Positions 51,393-61,220 of a stretch of DNA of 64,000 nt are shown here, in pieces (position 1 is the stretch's first letter; the number at the start of each line of letters is the position of its first letter). Origin of the DNA: Caulobacter sp. Root343. GTDB lineage: Bacteria > Pseudomonadota > Alphaproteobacteria > Caulobacterales > Caulobacteraceae. Under the pieces are notes generated by a model. It was not told where the DNA came from. It worked only from the letters and a program-made list of their open reading frames with translations, and made no database searches. The stretch lies in contig NZ_LMDF01000007.1 of the NCBI RefSeq assembly GCF_001425745.1, positions 877,126 through 941,125 on the forward strand. Reading direction: 5' to 3'. The translations under genes were made by a program, and so were the position numbers.

Positions 51393-52910
51393 ATGATGTC
51401 CCTCGTCCCCGCGCTCGATCTGCGCCCACCGCATGAAGAACCCACGATCAACGTGGCCCCGCACAACATGGAGGCCGAGCAGGCGCTGCTGGGCGTCCTG
51501 CTTTACGACAACGCGGCCTACGAACGCCTGACCGACAGCCTGCAGGCGCGCTGCTTCTACGAGCCGTTCCACCAGCGCCTGTTCCAGGCGATCGAAACCC
51601 ACGTCCGCAAGGGCCAGCTGGCCGAGCCGATCCTGCTGGCCGACGAATTCAAGAAGGACCCCGCGTTCGAGGAGCTGGGCGGCCTGCGCTACCTGGCCGA
51701 CCTCGTCGATCGCGCCCCGCCCGCGGCCAACGCCGGCGACTACGCCCGGGTGATCTTCGACCTCTCCCTGCGCCGTGAGCTGATCCGCATCGGCGGCGAC
51801 ATCGCCGTGGCCGCCCAAGGCGCGGCCGAGGAAAAGCGCACCGCTCGCGACCAGATCGAAGCGGCCGAGCAGCAGCTCTACAGCCTGGCCGAAAGCGGCG
51901 CGGCTTCGTCGGGCTTCGTGTCGTTCGGCGACGCCCTGCGCGGCGCGGTCGAGATGACCGCCGAAGCCTACAGCCGCGACGGCGGCATGTCGGGCGTCTC
52001 CACCGACCTGATGGACCTGGACCAGAAGATCGGCGGCCTGCACCCATCCGACTTGATCGTCCTGGCCGGCCGCCCGTCGATGGGCAAGACCGCGCTGGCG
52101 ACCAATATCGCGTTCAACATCGCCAAAAAGTACGCCTACGAGATCCAGCCCGACGGCACCAAGAAGACCGTCCAAGGCGGCGTCGTGGCCTTCTACTCAC
52201 TGGAAATGAGCGCCGAACAGCTGGCCCTGCGTATGCTGGCCGACGCCTCCGGCGTGTCGGGCGACCGGCTCCGCAAGGGCGAGATCGACGCCTCCGAGTT
52301 CGGCCGGGTCCGCGACGCGGCCATGGAGCTGCAGGAAGCGCCGCTCTATATCGACGCCACCGGCGGTATCTCGATCGCCAAGCTGACCGCCCGCGCCCGC
52401 CGCCTGAAGCGCCAGGTCGGCCTGGACCTGGTGGTCGTCGACTACCTGCAGCTGGTCACCGGTTCCGACCTCGGTTCGAACGCCAACCGCGTGCAGGAAG
52501 TCAGCCAGATCACCATGGGCCTCAAGGCCCTGGCCAAGGAGCTGGGCTGTCCGGTCATCGCCCTGTCGCAGCTGTCGCGTCAGGTCGAGCAGCGCGACGA
52601 CAAGCGGCCCCAGCTCTCCGACCTTCGCGAATCCGGTTCGATCGAACAGGACGCCGACATGGTCTGGTTCGTGTACCGCGAGGCCTACTATGTCGGCCGC
52701 GCCGAGCCGCGCGAGGGCACGCCCGAACACCTGACCTGGCAGGAAGACATGGACCGCCTGCAGGGCCTGGCCGAGGTGATCATCGCCAAGCAGCGTCACG
52801 GTCCGATCGGCACGGTGCGCCTGTCGTTCAACAGCGACACCACCCGCTTCGGCAACCTGGCCCGCGACCACTATTTCGCCCAGGCGCGGAACATTCCGTC
52901 GGACGAGTAG
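51393..52910 (+). CDS. dnaB: Replicative DNA helicase DnaB
   Basis: 505 residues: N-terminal collar (PHNMEAEQALLGVLLYDNAA), linker helix, then the RecA-like motor with Walker A LAGRPSMGKTALAT, GVVAFYSLEMSAEQLALRML, Walker B LVVVDYLQLV, and ALSQLSRQVEQRDDKRPQLS with the arginine finger DLRESGSIEQDAD. There is no intein. It unwinds DNA at the fork. ATG at 51393; a second ATG follows at once. Confidence 0.96.
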   Translation: MMSLVPALDLRPPHEEPTINVAPHNMEAEQALLGVLLYDNAAYERLTDSLQARCFYEPFHQRLFQAIETHVRKGQLAEPILLADEFKKDPAFEELGGLRYLADLVDRAPPAANAGDYARVIFDLSLRRELIRIGGDIAVAAQGAAEEKRTARDQIEAAEQQLYSLAESGAASSGFVSFGDALRGAVEMTAEAYSRDGGMSGVSTDLMDLDQKIGGLHPSDLIVLAGRPSMGKTALATNIAFNIAKKYAYEIQPDGTKKTVQGGVVAFYSLEMSAEQLALRMLADASGVSGDRLRKGEIDASEFGRVRDAAMELQEAPLYIDATGGISIAKLTARARRLKRQVGLDLVVVDYLQLVTGSDLGSNANRVQEVSQITMGLKALAKELGCPVIALSQLSRQVEQRDDKRPQLSDLRESGSIEQDADMVWFVYREAYYVGRAEPREGTPEHLTWQEDMDRLQGLAEVIIAKQRHGPIGTVRLSFNSDTTRFGNLARDHYFAQARNIPSDE

Positions 52911-52922
52911 CCGTTCTTCGAT

Positions 52923-53043
52923 CCGACCTCCCCGGCGAAAGCCGGGGCCCAGATCGAACCCTGGGCGCCAGCTGATGCCGTAGGCGCGAACACGCCAGCG
53001 TTCGGGATGAATCTGGGTCCCGGCTTTCGCCGGGAAGGTCGGA
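52923..53043. repeat. Palindromic dispersed element, family 2 (copy 2)
   Basis: Arms CCGACCTCCCCGGCGAAAGC and GCTTTCGCCGGGAAGGTCGG flank a core with ATCGAACCCTGGG and GGGATGAATCTGGG. The core words are the reverse complement of those in copy 1 (2668-2800), so the two copies lie in opposite orientation. Confidence 0.75.
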
Positions 53044-53118
53044 CTATTTGAAGGGCATTTGACGTCGCCCTCTGGAGCAGGCGAGTTTGCCGCCTCGCCT
53101 CCAGCCCCGACGAGTCGC

Positions 53119-53805
53119 ATGGACTTCAGCCCCCTGCCCACCTCCAGCCTGATCGGCGCCTTCCTGCTGGCGTTTCCGGCCTTGTTCTCGATCGTCAACC
53201 CGGTCGGGGCCTCGCTGATCTTCCACCAGGCGATGGGCGGACGCGCGCGCGCCGAGCGGCTGAAGCTGGCCCGGGCGATCGGCTTCTACGCCTTCCTGGT
53301 GCTGCTGGGCTCGCTGCTGCTGGGCGGCTACATCCTGAACTTCTTCGGCGTCAGCCTGGGCGCCCTGCGGGTCGCCGGCGGCCTGGTCGTGGCGATCCGC
53401 GCCTGGGGCCTGTTGATGGACCCGCAGGAGAACGAGGATCGCAAGACCAGCCAGACCGAACCGGCCCAGACCCACGAGGATGTGGCCTTCTTCCCGCTGA
53501 CCATGCCGTTTACCACCGGTCCCGGCTCGATCTCGGTGGCCATCGCCCTCTCGTCGCAGCGCCCCGCCGAAGGCGCCGCCGTGGCGCCGTTCTTCATCGG
53601 TGCGAGCCTGGCCGCGGCCCTGGTCGCGATCATGGTCTGGCTGCTCTACAGCGCCTCGGGCCAGGTCATGCGGCTGCTGGGTCCGTCCGGCGCGCGGGTG
53701 CTATCGCGCCTGGTCGCCTTCCTGCTGCTTTGCATCGGCGTGCAGATCATCGCGTCGGGAGCCGAGAACCTGGTCGGGCGGTTCCTGGCGACCCATCACG
53801 GTTAA
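53119..53805 (+). CDS. MarC-family integral membrane protein
   Basis: 228 residues from ATG 53119 with six membrane helices: FLLAFPALFSIVNPVGASLI, the FFPLTMPFTTGPGSISVAIA signature, and a C-terminal LLCIGVQIIASGAENL. The MarC family (UPF0056) is widespread with unproven transport function; early links to multiple antibiotic resistance were not confirmed. An upstream TTG start at 53059 lacks a ribosome-binding site. Confidence 0.85.
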   Translation: MDFSPLPTSSLIGAFLLAFPALFSIVNPVGASLIFHQAMGGRARAERLKLARAIGFYAFLVLLGSLLLGGYILNFFGVSLGALRVAGGLVVAIRAWGLLMDPQENEDRKTSQTEPAQTHEDVAFFPLTMPFTTGPGSISVAIALSSQRPAEGAAVAPFFIGASLAAALVAIMVWLLYSASGQVMRLLGPSGARVLSRLVAFLLLCIGVQIIASGAENLVGRFLATHHG

Positions 53806-53844
53806 ACCGTTGAACCCCAAGCCCGCCTCGGCTAGGCCCAGGCC

Positions 53845-54930
53845 GTGACCGACCTCAACGACGCCCGCATCACCATCGACTTCGACGCCCTGGCCAGCAA
53901 CTTCGCCGCCCTGCGCGCCCGCGCCGGCGGCGCTGAGCTGGCGCCGGCCGTGAAGGCCGATGGTTACGGCCTGGGCGCGGCGGAAATCGCCGACCGCCTG
54001 TGGTCCGAAGGCGCGCGGAGCTTCTACGTCGCGCGTCTCGCCGAGGGCGTGGCCCTTCGCCAGGCCTTGGGCGACCGCGACGCCGCCATCTACGTCCTGG
54101 ACGGCGCCACGCCGGGATCGGGCGACACCTTGCAAGGCGCCGACCTCACGCCGGTGCTCAACAGCCTGCCGCAGATCGAGGCCTGGAACGCCCAGGCCCG
54201 CTCCGGCCGGTTGAAGGCGGCGCTGCACGTCGACACCGGCATAAACCGCCTGGGCCTGCGCCCCGAGGAGGTGAAGGTGCTGGTCGGGGCGACCGATCGC
54301 CTGAAGCGCCTGGACCTCGATCTAATCATCAGTCACCTGGCCTGCGCCGACGAGCCCGCCCATCCGCTGAATGCGCGCCAGCTGGAGCGCTTCGGAGAGG
54401 TTGTCGCCCTCCTCCCGCACGCGCGCCGCAGCCTGGCCAATTCGGCGGGCCTGTTCCTGGGCGAGGCCTACCGTTTCGACCAGGCCCGGCCAGGGATCAG
54501 CCTCTATGGCGGCGGACCCGAGGGTGTCCCGCATCCCGAGATCCGAGCCGTGGCCACGGTGGAAGCGCCGATCCTGCAGGTGCGCGTGGTGCCGCGCGGC
54601 GAAAGCGTCGGCTATGGCGCGCGTTGGACGGCGCCGGACACCACGCGCGTGGCTATTGTCGCGGCCGGCTATGCCGACGGCGTGTTGCGGGCCAGCCATC
54701 CCAATGGCCAGGTGTGGTTCGACGGCGCGCGTCGTCGGCTGCTGGGGCGCGTCTCGATGGACGTTATCGCGGTCGAGGTCACCGACTGCGACGCCGCCCG
54801 CCCGGGAGCCAGGGTCGAGCTGTTCGGCCCGAACCTGCCGATCGACGAGGCCGCCAACGCCGCCGGCACCTCGGCTTACGAGCTGCTGACCCGTGTCACC
54901 CCGCGCGCCCACCGCGTGGTGGTCGGCTAG
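53845..54930 (+). CDS. alr: Alanine racemase
   Basis: A PLP enzyme making D-Ala for peptidoglycan. 361 residues from GTG 53845: [13 protein letters not shown], the PLP-lysine Lys37 in [29 protein letters not shown], and the catalytic Tyr in [12 protein letters not shown], then [15 protein letters not shown]. The start is the only good one near the RITIDF block. Located between marC and an oppositely oriented lipoprotein gene, in a dnaB-alr-radA neighbourhood. Confidence 0.93.
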   Translation: MTDLNDARITIDFDALASNFAALRARAGGAELAPAVKADGYGLGAAEIADRLWSEGARSFYVARLAEGVALRQALGDRDAAIYVLDGATPGSGDTLQGADLTPVLNSLPQIEAWNAQARSGRLKAALHVDTGINRLGLRPEEVKVLVGATDRLKRLDLDLIISHLACADEPAHPLNARQLERFGEVVALLPHARRSLANSAGLFLGEAYRFDQARPGISLYGGGPEGVPHPEIRAVATVEAPILQVRVVPRGESVGYGARWTAPDTTRVAIVAAGYADGVLRASHPNGQVWFDGARRRLLGRVSMDVIAVEVTDCDAARPGARVELFGPNLPIDEAANAAGTSAYELLTRVTPRAHRVVVG

Positions 54931-54941
54931 AGCCTGTCGCG

Positions 54942-55556
54942 TTAGCCGGCCAGCGCCCGCAGCCGCGCGGCGTTGACCGTCTCGACGGCCGCCTTCAGCA
55001 CGTCCACCGTATCGGCCGAACCCTCGGCGGAGATCGCGAAACGATCGGCCGCCACGATGCTGTAGCGACCCGACTTCGACGCCGTATCCCATTCCTCGGT
55101 GACCATGCGCCCAGCGGCCGTGGCGATCTTTTCGTAGCCGGTCGCGGTGCGCCGCACGCTCGAAGCGCCTTGGGCGTCCGCATCGGCGCTGACGGCGCCG
55201 ATCGCGCCCAGGTCGGTGATTTCGAGGACGAAGGCCGAGGTTCCCTTCACATAGCGCGCCCGGGCCTTGGCCATGGCCGGCTCGGGACCCAGGTCCGTGG
55301 AGACATCGCCGCGAGCGTAGCCGCCGACGCTGGCCGGCAGCAGATCCTTCAGACTGGCCGGGGCCAGGGCGCGGGTTCCCTTCTGGGCCGCCTTCTCGGC
55401 GCGCTCGGAGTCCTTTTCGAGCTGGCGAAGGTCGACCGGCTTGCCATTGACCTCGATCGGGCCGGACGAGTGTTGCTCGCCTTGTCGCCCGCAGCCGACG
55501 AGGACCGCCGCGACGGCGACCGCCACACCCCAACGCCACGCCCCGCTCCCGGCCAT
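54942..55556 (-). CDS. Lipoprotein of unknown function
   Basis: 204 residues from ATG 55556: a lipoprotein signal MAGSGAWRWGVAVAVAAVLVGC with lipobox LVGC. A helical, charged segment follows (LRQLEKDSERAEKAAQKGTR), then a compact domain (SVGGYARGDVSTDLGPEPAM.., GRMVTEEWDTASKSGRYSIV). No family was recognised. The ATG at 55580 would place charged residues before the signal. It is convergent with alr (11-bp gap) and divergent from radA (120 bp). Confidence 0.7.
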   Translation of the reverse strand: MAGSGAWRWGVAVAVAAVLVGCGRQGEQHSSGPIEVNGKPVDLRQLEKDSERAEKAAQKGTRALAPASLKDLLPASVGGYARGDVSTDLGPEPAMAKARARYVKGTSAFVLEITDLGAIGAVSADADAQGASSVRRTATGYEKIATAAGRMVTEEWDTASKSGRYSIVAADRFAISAEGSADTVDVLKAAVETVNAARLRALAG

Positions 55557-55676
55557 CAGCTCGCATCCTCCATCGCCCACTACCCTAACGCGTATTGCCT
55601 GCCTTGGCTGCGTCCGGCTTTGGCGCAGCGCCCCGCCAAGGAGTAATCTCCACCCATTCGAGAATCAGGAGCCCTC

Positions 55677-57059
55677 ATGGCCCGCGACGGCGCCGTCTAC
55701 GCCTGCCAGTCCTGCGGCGCGGTCCAGACCAAGTGGTCCGGCCAGTGTCCCGCCTGCCAAAGCTGGAACACCCTGGTCGAGGAGGTCGGGGCCAAGCCGC
55801 CCGGCGCCTTGTCGACGACGAAATCCACCCGCCTGCGCGGCCTGCAGTTCACCGGCCTGGAGAGCGAGACCGCTCCACCGCCGCGCATCCTGACCGGCGT
55901 CGACGAATTCGACCGCGTCTGCGGCGGCGGCGTCGTCCCCGGCTCGGCCATCCTGATCGGCGGCGACCCCGGCGTCGGCAAGTCCACCCTGCTGCTGCAA
56001 GTCTGCGCCAGCGCGGCCCTGCGCGGGGTCTCGTGCGCCTATATCTCAGGCGAGGAAGCCGTCGCGCAGATCCGCGGGCGCGCCGAGCGCATGGGCTTGG
56101 CCAAGGCCAATGTCAGCCTGGCGGCCGAGACGGCGCTGCGCGACATCCTGGACGGGCTGAAGCGGGACAATTTCGACCTCGTGGTCATCGACTCGATCCA
56201 GACCATGTGGAGCGACGCCCACGAGGCCGGACCCGGCACGGTCACCCAGGTTCGCGCCTGCGCCACCGAGCTGGTGCGCCTGGCCAAGAAGAAGGGCGTG
56301 GCGATCCTGCTGGTCGGCCACGTCACCAAGGACGGCCAGATCGCCGGCCCGCGCGTGGTCGAGCACCTGGTCGACGCGGTGCTCAGCTTCGAGGGCGAGC
56401 GCGGCTATCCGTTCCGCATCCTGCGCGGCGCCAAGAACCGCTTCGGGGCCACCGACGAGATCGGCGTCTTCGAGATGGGCGACGTCGGCCTGCGTGAGGT
56501 CAAGAACCCCTCGGCCCTGTTCCTCAATGAAGGCGGCGAGCGATCGGCCGGCGCCGCGGTGTTCGCCGGCATCGAAGGCTCGCGACCCGTCCTGGTGGAG
56601 TTCCAGGCCCTGGTCGCCCCCTCCGCGTACGGAACGCCGCGCCGCGCGGTGGTCGGATGGGACTCTGGGCGTCTCGCCATGGTCCTGGCGGTGCTCGAAG
56701 CCCGATGCGGCCTTGGTTTTGGCGACAAGGACGTCTATCTGAACGTCGCCGGCGGCCTGCGCATCACGGAACCGGCGGCGGATCTCGCGGCGGCGGCGGC
56801 CCTGGCCTCCTCCGCCCTGGACGTCGCCCTGCCCCAGGATTGCGTCGTATTCGGCGAGGTCAGCCTGTCGGGCGAAGTGCGGCCCGTCAGCCGGATGGAG
56901 ACGCGTTTGAAGGAAGCCGCGAAACTGGGATTTGGCCGCGCGCTCGGACCGCTCTCCGGCCTTCCCGAAGGCGGCGGCGCCCTGCCCGTGGCTGGGGTCG
57001 CGCGCTTGACAGACGCCGTCCGCCGGATCGGCGACGAGATCTGGAGCAATCTGACGTGA
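55677..57059 (+). CDS. radA: DNA repair protein RadA (Sms)
   Basis: 460 residues. Zinc finger Cys10, 13, 24 and 27 in YACQSCGAVQTKWSGQCPACQ; a RecA-like ATPase with Walker A GGDPGVGKSTLLLQ and Walker B FDLVVIDSIQTMW; the RadA motif GAKNRFGATDE; and a C-terminal Lon-protease-like domain (LNVAGGLRITEPAADLAAAA). RadA promotes branch migration in recombination. It overlaps cvpA by four bases. Confidence 0.95.
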   Translation: MARDGAVYACQSCGAVQTKWSGQCPACQSWNTLVEEVGAKPPGALSTTKSTRLRGLQFTGLESETAPPPRILTGVDEFDRVCGGGVVPGSAILIGGDPGVGKSTLLLQVCASAALRGVSCAYISGEEAVAQIRGRAERMGLAKANVSLAAETALRDILDGLKRDNFDLVVIDSIQTMWSDAHEAGPGTVTQVRACATELVRLAKKKGVAILLVGHVTKDGQIAGPRVVEHLVDAVLSFEGERGYPFRILRGAKNRFGATDEIGVFEMGDVGLREVKNPSALFLNEGGERSAGAAVFAGIEGSRPVLVEFQALVAPSAYGTPRRAVVGWDSGRLAMVLAVLEARCGLGFGDKDVYLNVAGGLRITEPAADLAAAAALASSALDVALPQDCVVFGEVSLSGEVRPVSRMETRLKEAAKLGFGRALGPLSGLPEGGGALPVAGVARLTDAVRRIGDEIWSNLT

Positions 57060-57673
57060 CGCCGTTCGACATCATAGCCGGCCTGCTGCTGCTGGTGTCC
57101 GGCGTCACCGGCTGGGTGCGCGGCGCCTCGCGCGAGCTGACCTCGGCCCTATCGTTCATCTTCGCCGCCGCGATCGCCCTGTTCGGTCTGCGGATCAGCG
57201 GGCCCGTTTTCCGCAAGCTGATGGACCCCGACTGGGCCGCCACCGGCGCGGCGGTGCTGGTGGTGTTCGTCGTCTTCTTCCTGATTTTCCGCCTGATCGG
57301 CGGCCGCCTGACCGCCAGCCTGCACGAGACCTCGGCCGGGACGCTGGACCGCGGGGTCGGCGCGACCTTCGGCCTGGTCCGCGCCTGCGTGATCCTGGGC
57401 GTCTTCAACCTGCTGCTGCACCTGGCGACGCCGCCGGACCGCATGCCGCACTGGGTCGAGGACTCGCTGTTCTACCCGGTGTCCGAAGCCAGCGGCAAAG
57501 TGCTGAAGGTCTTCGCGCCCAAGGGCAAGGCGCTGGCCGGCAAGCTGGCGCCCGCGATCAAGGACGCCGTTCACGAGGGCGGCGACAATACGTCCGGCGA
57601 GAAGTCGACCGGAAAAGGCTATGATGATAACCAGCGTCGACAGCTCGACGACCTGGTGGAGAAATCGCGATGA
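57056..57673 (+). CDS. cvpA: CvpA-family membrane protein
   Basis: 205 residues from GTG 57056, overlapping radA. TPFDIIAGLLLLVSGVTGWV, then RGASRELTSALSFIFAAAIA: four membrane helices in the colicin-V-production family, and a charged C-terminal tail. In many proteobacteria cvpA precedes purF, as here (ATGA overlap). Role not well defined; envelope homeostasis has been suggested. Confidence 0.88.
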   Translation: MTPFDIIAGLLLLVSGVTGWVRGASRELTSALSFIFAAAIALFGLRISGPVFRKLMDPDWAATGAAVLVVFVVFFLIFRLIGGRLTASLHETSAGTLDRGVGATFGLVRACVILGVFNLLLHLATPPDRMPHWVEDSLFYPVSEASGKVLKVFAPKGKALAGKLAPAIKDAVHEGGDNTSGEKSTGKGYDDNQRRQLDDLVEKSR

Positions 57674-59172
57674 CCTTCCTGGGCCAGTCGACCGACCGCT
57701 ATTCGTCCACGTCCTGGCGTGACCCGGAGGACGATACGCTTCGCCTGGAATGCGGGGTATTCGGGGTGTTCGGCGTGCGCGACGCCGCCGCCATCGCGGC
57801 CCTGGGCCTGCACGCCCTGCAGCATCGCGGGCAAGAGGCCTGCGGCATCGCCGCGTTCGACGGCGGCCGCTTCCACACCGAACGCCACATGGGCCACGTT
57901 GGCGACGCCTTCACCGGCCCGGACCTGGTGCAGCGCCTGCCCGGCAACATGGCCATCGGCCATACCCGCTATTCGACGGCCGGCGGCAGCGGCATCCGCA
58001 ACGTCCAGCCGATGTTCGCCGATCTCGAGACCGGCGGCGTGGCCATCGCCCACAACGGCAACCTGACCAACTTCCTGACCCTGCGCGAACGCCTGGTCCA
58101 GGAAGGCGCGATCTTCCAGTCGACCTCGGACAGCGAGGTGATCCTTCACCTGATCGCCCGCTCGCGGAAGGCCAAGATCGTCGACCGCTTCATCGACGCG
58201 GTCGGCCAGATCGAGGGCGGCTACGCTCTGGTGGCGATCACCAACAAGAAGATGATCGGCCTGCGCGACCCGCTGGGCATCCGCCCGCTGGTGCTTGGCG
58301 ACCTGGACGGCAAGCCTGTCCTGGCTTCCGAAACCTGCGCGCTGGACATGATCGGCGCCCGCTTCGTACGTGACATCGAGCACGGCGAGATGGTGGTGAT
58401 CGAGGAGACCGGCGTCACCTCGACCAAGCCGTTCCAGACCAAGGCCGCCCGGCCCTGCGTGTTCGAATATGTCTATTTCGCCCGTCCCGACAGCGTCGTG
58501 AACGGCCGTTCGGTCTATGGCGTTCGCAAGCGGATGGGCCGCAACCTGGCCAAGGAGACCGGCGTCGAGGCCGACGTCGTGGTGCCGGTGCCCGACAGCG
58601 GCGTGCCGGCCGCGCTCGGCTTCGCCCAGGAGAGCGGCATCCCGTTCGAGATGGGCATCATCCGCAATCACTATGTCGGCCGCACCTTCATCCAGCCGAC
58701 CCAAGGCGTGCGCGAACTGGGCGTGCGCATGAAGCACAGCCCCAACCGCGCCATCCTGGCCGGCAAGCGCGTCGTGCTGATCGACGACTCGATCGTGCGC
58801 GGCACCACCTCGCTGAAGATCGTCCGCATGGTCAGGGAGGCCGGCGCCAAGGAGGTCCACCTCCGCTCGGCCAGCCCGCCCATCAAGTGGCCCGACTTCT
58901 ATGGCATCGACATGCCCGAGCGCGAGCAGCTGCTGGCGGCCAACAAGTCGCTGGAAGAGATGGCCAAGTTCCTGGAGGTCGACAGCCTGGGCTTCCTGTC
59001 GGTCGAGGGCCTGTACGACGCCCTGGAGGCCGGTCCCCGCGACCCGGCCGCCCCGCAGTTCACCGACCACTACTTCACCGGCGACTATCCGACCCGCCTG
59101 ACGGACCGCGAGATCGCCGAGGGCCGCAACGAAACCAACGACAAGCAGCTTTCGCTGCTGGTCAGCGCGTGA
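57670..59172 (+). CDS. purF: Amidophosphoribosyltransferase
   Basis: The first committed enzyme of purine synthesis: transfers ammonia from glutamine to PRPP. 500 residues; a 27-residue propeptide precedes the nucleophile Cys28 in ECGVFGVFGV, so maturation by cleavage is expected. The glutaminase part has GHTRYSTAGGSGIRNVQP; the PRPP-binding loop VVLIDDSIVRGTTSLKIV is clear. A cysteine set of the iron-sulphur type is not obvious by reading. It overlaps cvpA by four bases. Confidence 0.95.
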   Translation: MTFLGQSTDRYSSTSWRDPEDDTLRLECGVFGVFGVRDAAAIAALGLHALQHRGQEACGIAAFDGGRFHTERHMGHVGDAFTGPDLVQRLPGNMAIGHTRYSTAGGSGIRNVQPMFADLETGGVAIAHNGNLTNFLTLRERLVQEGAIFQSTSDSEVILHLIARSRKAKIVDRFIDAVGQIEGGYALVAITNKKMIGLRDPLGIRPLVLGDLDGKPVLASETCALDMIGARFVRDIEHGEMVVIEETGVTSTKPFQTKAARPCVFEYVYFARPDSVVNGRSVYGVRKRMGRNLAKETGVEADVVVPVPDSGVPAALGFAQESGIPFEMGIIRNHYVGRTFIQPTQGVRELGVRMKHSPNRAILAGKRVVLIDDSIVRGTTSLKIVRMVREAGAKEVHLRSASPPIKWPDFYGIDMPEREQLLAANKSLEEMAKFLEVDSLGFLSVEGLYDALEAGPRDPAAPQFTDHYFTGDYPTRLTDREIAEGRNETNDKQLSLLVSA

Positions 59173-59228
59173 CATACCCCTCGTCCCCCAAGGCCTAGAT
59201 CAAGGGCCGGCGGGACGAGGATTTGTCC

Positions 59229-60215
59229 ATGGGTTTCAAAAGCCTGCTCGATAAGCTGAAACTCGAGCCTTTCGTCATCGCCCTGTTCGGCATGGTCGTG
59301 CTGGCCTCGATCCTGCCCGTGCGCGGTGAGGCGGCCGTCGATCTCAAGCTCGTGGTCAAGCTGGCCATCGCCCTGCTGTTCTTCCTGCACGGGGCCAAGC
59401 TGTCGCGCGAGGCCGTGGTCGCCGGGATCACCCACTGGCGGCTGCATCTGTTGATCCTGGCCTTCACCTTCGTGATGTTCCCGGTCCTGGGCCTGATCGC
59501 CAGCAAGCTGGGGATCCTGTCCTCGACCCTGGCGGCGGGCATGCTGTTCCTGTGCTGCCTGCCCTCGACCGTGCAGTCCTCGATCGCCTTCACCTCGATC
59601 GCCCGGGGCAATGTCGCCGCCGCCGTCTGCGCGGCCTCGGCCTCGAACCTGTTCGGGATTTTCATCACCCCGGTCCTGGTCGGCCTGCTGATGCACACTC
59701 AAGGCGGTGCCGCCGGCGGCTGGAAGTCGGTGCAGGACATCATCATCCAGCTGCTGCTGCCGTTCGTGGTCGGCCAACTGGCGCGACCGCTGGTCAGCAA
59801 GTGGGTCGAGAAGCACAAGGCGCTGGTCGGCTATGTCGATCGGGGCTCGATCCTGCTGGTGGTCTACGCCGCCTTCAGCGAGGCCGTCGTGGGCGGGATC
59901 TGGCACAAGGTTTCGGTGCTGGAGATGGTCGTGCTGCTGGTCGCCTGCTGCGTCCTGCTGGCCGTCGTCCTGGCCGCCACCACCTACGGCTCGCGCGCCC
60001 TCGGCTTCTCGAAGGAAGACGAGATCACCATCATGTTCTGCGGCTCCAAGAAGAGCCTGGCCACCGGCGTGCCGATGGCGGGCATCCTGTTTCCCGGGCC
60101 GACGGCGGGGATCATCGTCCTGCCATTGATGATCTTCCACCAGATCCAGCTGATGGCCTGCTCGGTCATCGCCCAGCACTATGCGGGGCGGCCAAGGGAG
60201 ATCGCGGGAGCTTAA
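59229..60215 (+). CDS. Bile acid:sodium symporter (SBF-like, YfeH-type) transporter
   Basis: 328 residues with nine or ten membrane helices from ATG 59229: LEPFVIALFGMVVLASILPV, KLAIALLFFLHGAKLSREAV, CCLPSTVQSSIAFTSIARGN and FCGSKKSLATGVPMAGILFP are signatures of the DUF4137/SBF-like branch. These resemble bile-acid and arsenite carriers, but the substrate of the branch is unknown. Six bases upstream a TTG is in frame. Confidence 0.85.
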   Translation: MGFKSLLDKLKLEPFVIALFGMVVLASILPVRGEAAVDLKLVVKLAIALLFFLHGAKLSREAVVAGITHWRLHLLILAFTFVMFPVLGLIASKLGILSSTLAAGMLFLCCLPSTVQSSIAFTSIARGNVAAAVCAASASNLFGIFITPVLVGLLMHTQGGAAGGWKSVQDIIIQLLLPFVVGQLARPLVSKWVEKHKALVGYVDRGSILLVVYAAFSEAVVGGIWHKVSVLEMVVLLVACCVLLAVVLAATTYGSRALGFSKEDEITIMFCGSKKSLATGVPMAGILFPGPTAGIIVLPLMIFHQIQLMACSVIAQHYAGRPREIAGA

Positions 60216-60264
60216 GGGCTCCCCCCGGTTTCCGTTTCACCTTCCCTGCTCTAGAACCCGCGCC

Positions 60265-61020
60265 ATGACTTCCGACTCCCCAAAGCCGCTGGCCGGCCGC
60301 ATCGCCCTCGTCACCGGCGCCACGCGCGGCATCGGCGAAGCGGTCGCCCTGGGCCTGGCCAAGGCCGGCGCCCACGTGATCGCCACGGGCCGCACCCAGG
60401 GCGCGCTCGAGGCCTTGGACGACGCGATCCTGCAAGCCGCCGGCGAGCGCGCCACCCTGGTGCCGCTGGACCTGCGCGAGCCCGACGGCCTGGACCATCT
60501 GGGCGCGGCGATCCATCAGCGCTGGGGCAAGCTGGACATCCTGATCGGCGCGGCCGGCCTGCTGGGCCCCCTCACCCCGGTCAGCCACCTGGAGCCCAAG
60601 GGCTGGGACATGATCCTGTCCACCAACCTGACGGCCAACTGGCGGCTGATCCGCGCCATGGATCCGCTGCTGCGCGCTTCGGACGCCGGCCGGGCTCTGT
60701 TCTTCACCAGCAGCGTCGCCAAGACCCGCCCGGCCTTCTGGGGGGCCTATGCGGCCACCAAGGCAGCGCTGGAGGCGCTCGTCGACGTCTATGCCGACGA
60801 GATGGAGAACACCGCCGTCCGCGCCTTTTGCATCGATCCCGGCGCGATGCGCACGCGCATGCGCTCGGGCGCCTTCCCGGGTGAGGATCCCAAGACCGTG
60901 CCCGCGCCGGAGACCATCGTCCCGTTCGTCGTCGACCTGGTCCGTCCCGATCGCGAGCCGCCCAAGGGCGTGGCCCGCTTCAAGGATCGCGGCCAGGAAT
61001 CACCCAGCGTCGACGCCTAG
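60265..61020 (+). CDS. Short-chain dehydrogenase/reductase
   Basis: 251 residues: the cofactor loop TGATRGIGEAVALG (about 18-31), IGAAGLLGPLTP in place of NNAG, catalytic Ser in LFFTSSVAKTRPAF and Tyr/Lys in GAYAATKAALEALV. Similar to the YciK branch (oxidoreductase, substrate unknown) by its ALEALVDVYADEMENT continuation; that is a weak identification. Follows the SBF-like gene at 49 bp. Confidence 0.85.
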   Translation: MTSDSPKPLAGRIALVTGATRGIGEAVALGLAKAGAHVIATGRTQGALEALDDAILQAAGERATLVPLDLREPDGLDHLGAAIHQRWGKLDILIGAAGLLGPLTPVSHLEPKGWDMILSTNLTANWRLIRAMDPLLRASDAGRALFFTSSVAKTRPAFWGAYAATKAALEALVDVYADEMENTAVRAFCIDPGAMRTRMRSGAFPGEDPKTVPAPETIVPFVVDLVRPDREPPKGVARFKDRGQESPSVDA

Positions 61021-61150
61021 AGGCGATCCGGGCTTCCCTCTGAAATCACTGTGAAAAACAGCCGCCAGGGTTGTTTGTCCGCAAGGAATGCCACCCTGAA
61101 TCCTCGCGATCGCCGCTTAGCGACCCGGATTGGGTGAACAACATTCACGG

Positions 61151-61165
61151 TTAGTAACCAATTAA
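61151..61165 (+). promoter_or_regulatory. Possible CtrA box upstream of the chemoreceptor gene
   Basis: TTAG-TAACCAA-TTAA matches the CtrA consensus TTAA-N7-TTAA at seven of eight positions with exact spacing. It lies 55 bp before the chemoreceptor ATG, in a 200-bp region. Confidence 0.5.
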
Positions 61166-61220
61166 CCCTGATCCCCGACAGCTTTGTGTCGACTTTCACA
61201 CGGAGCGGGGGCTCATTCTC

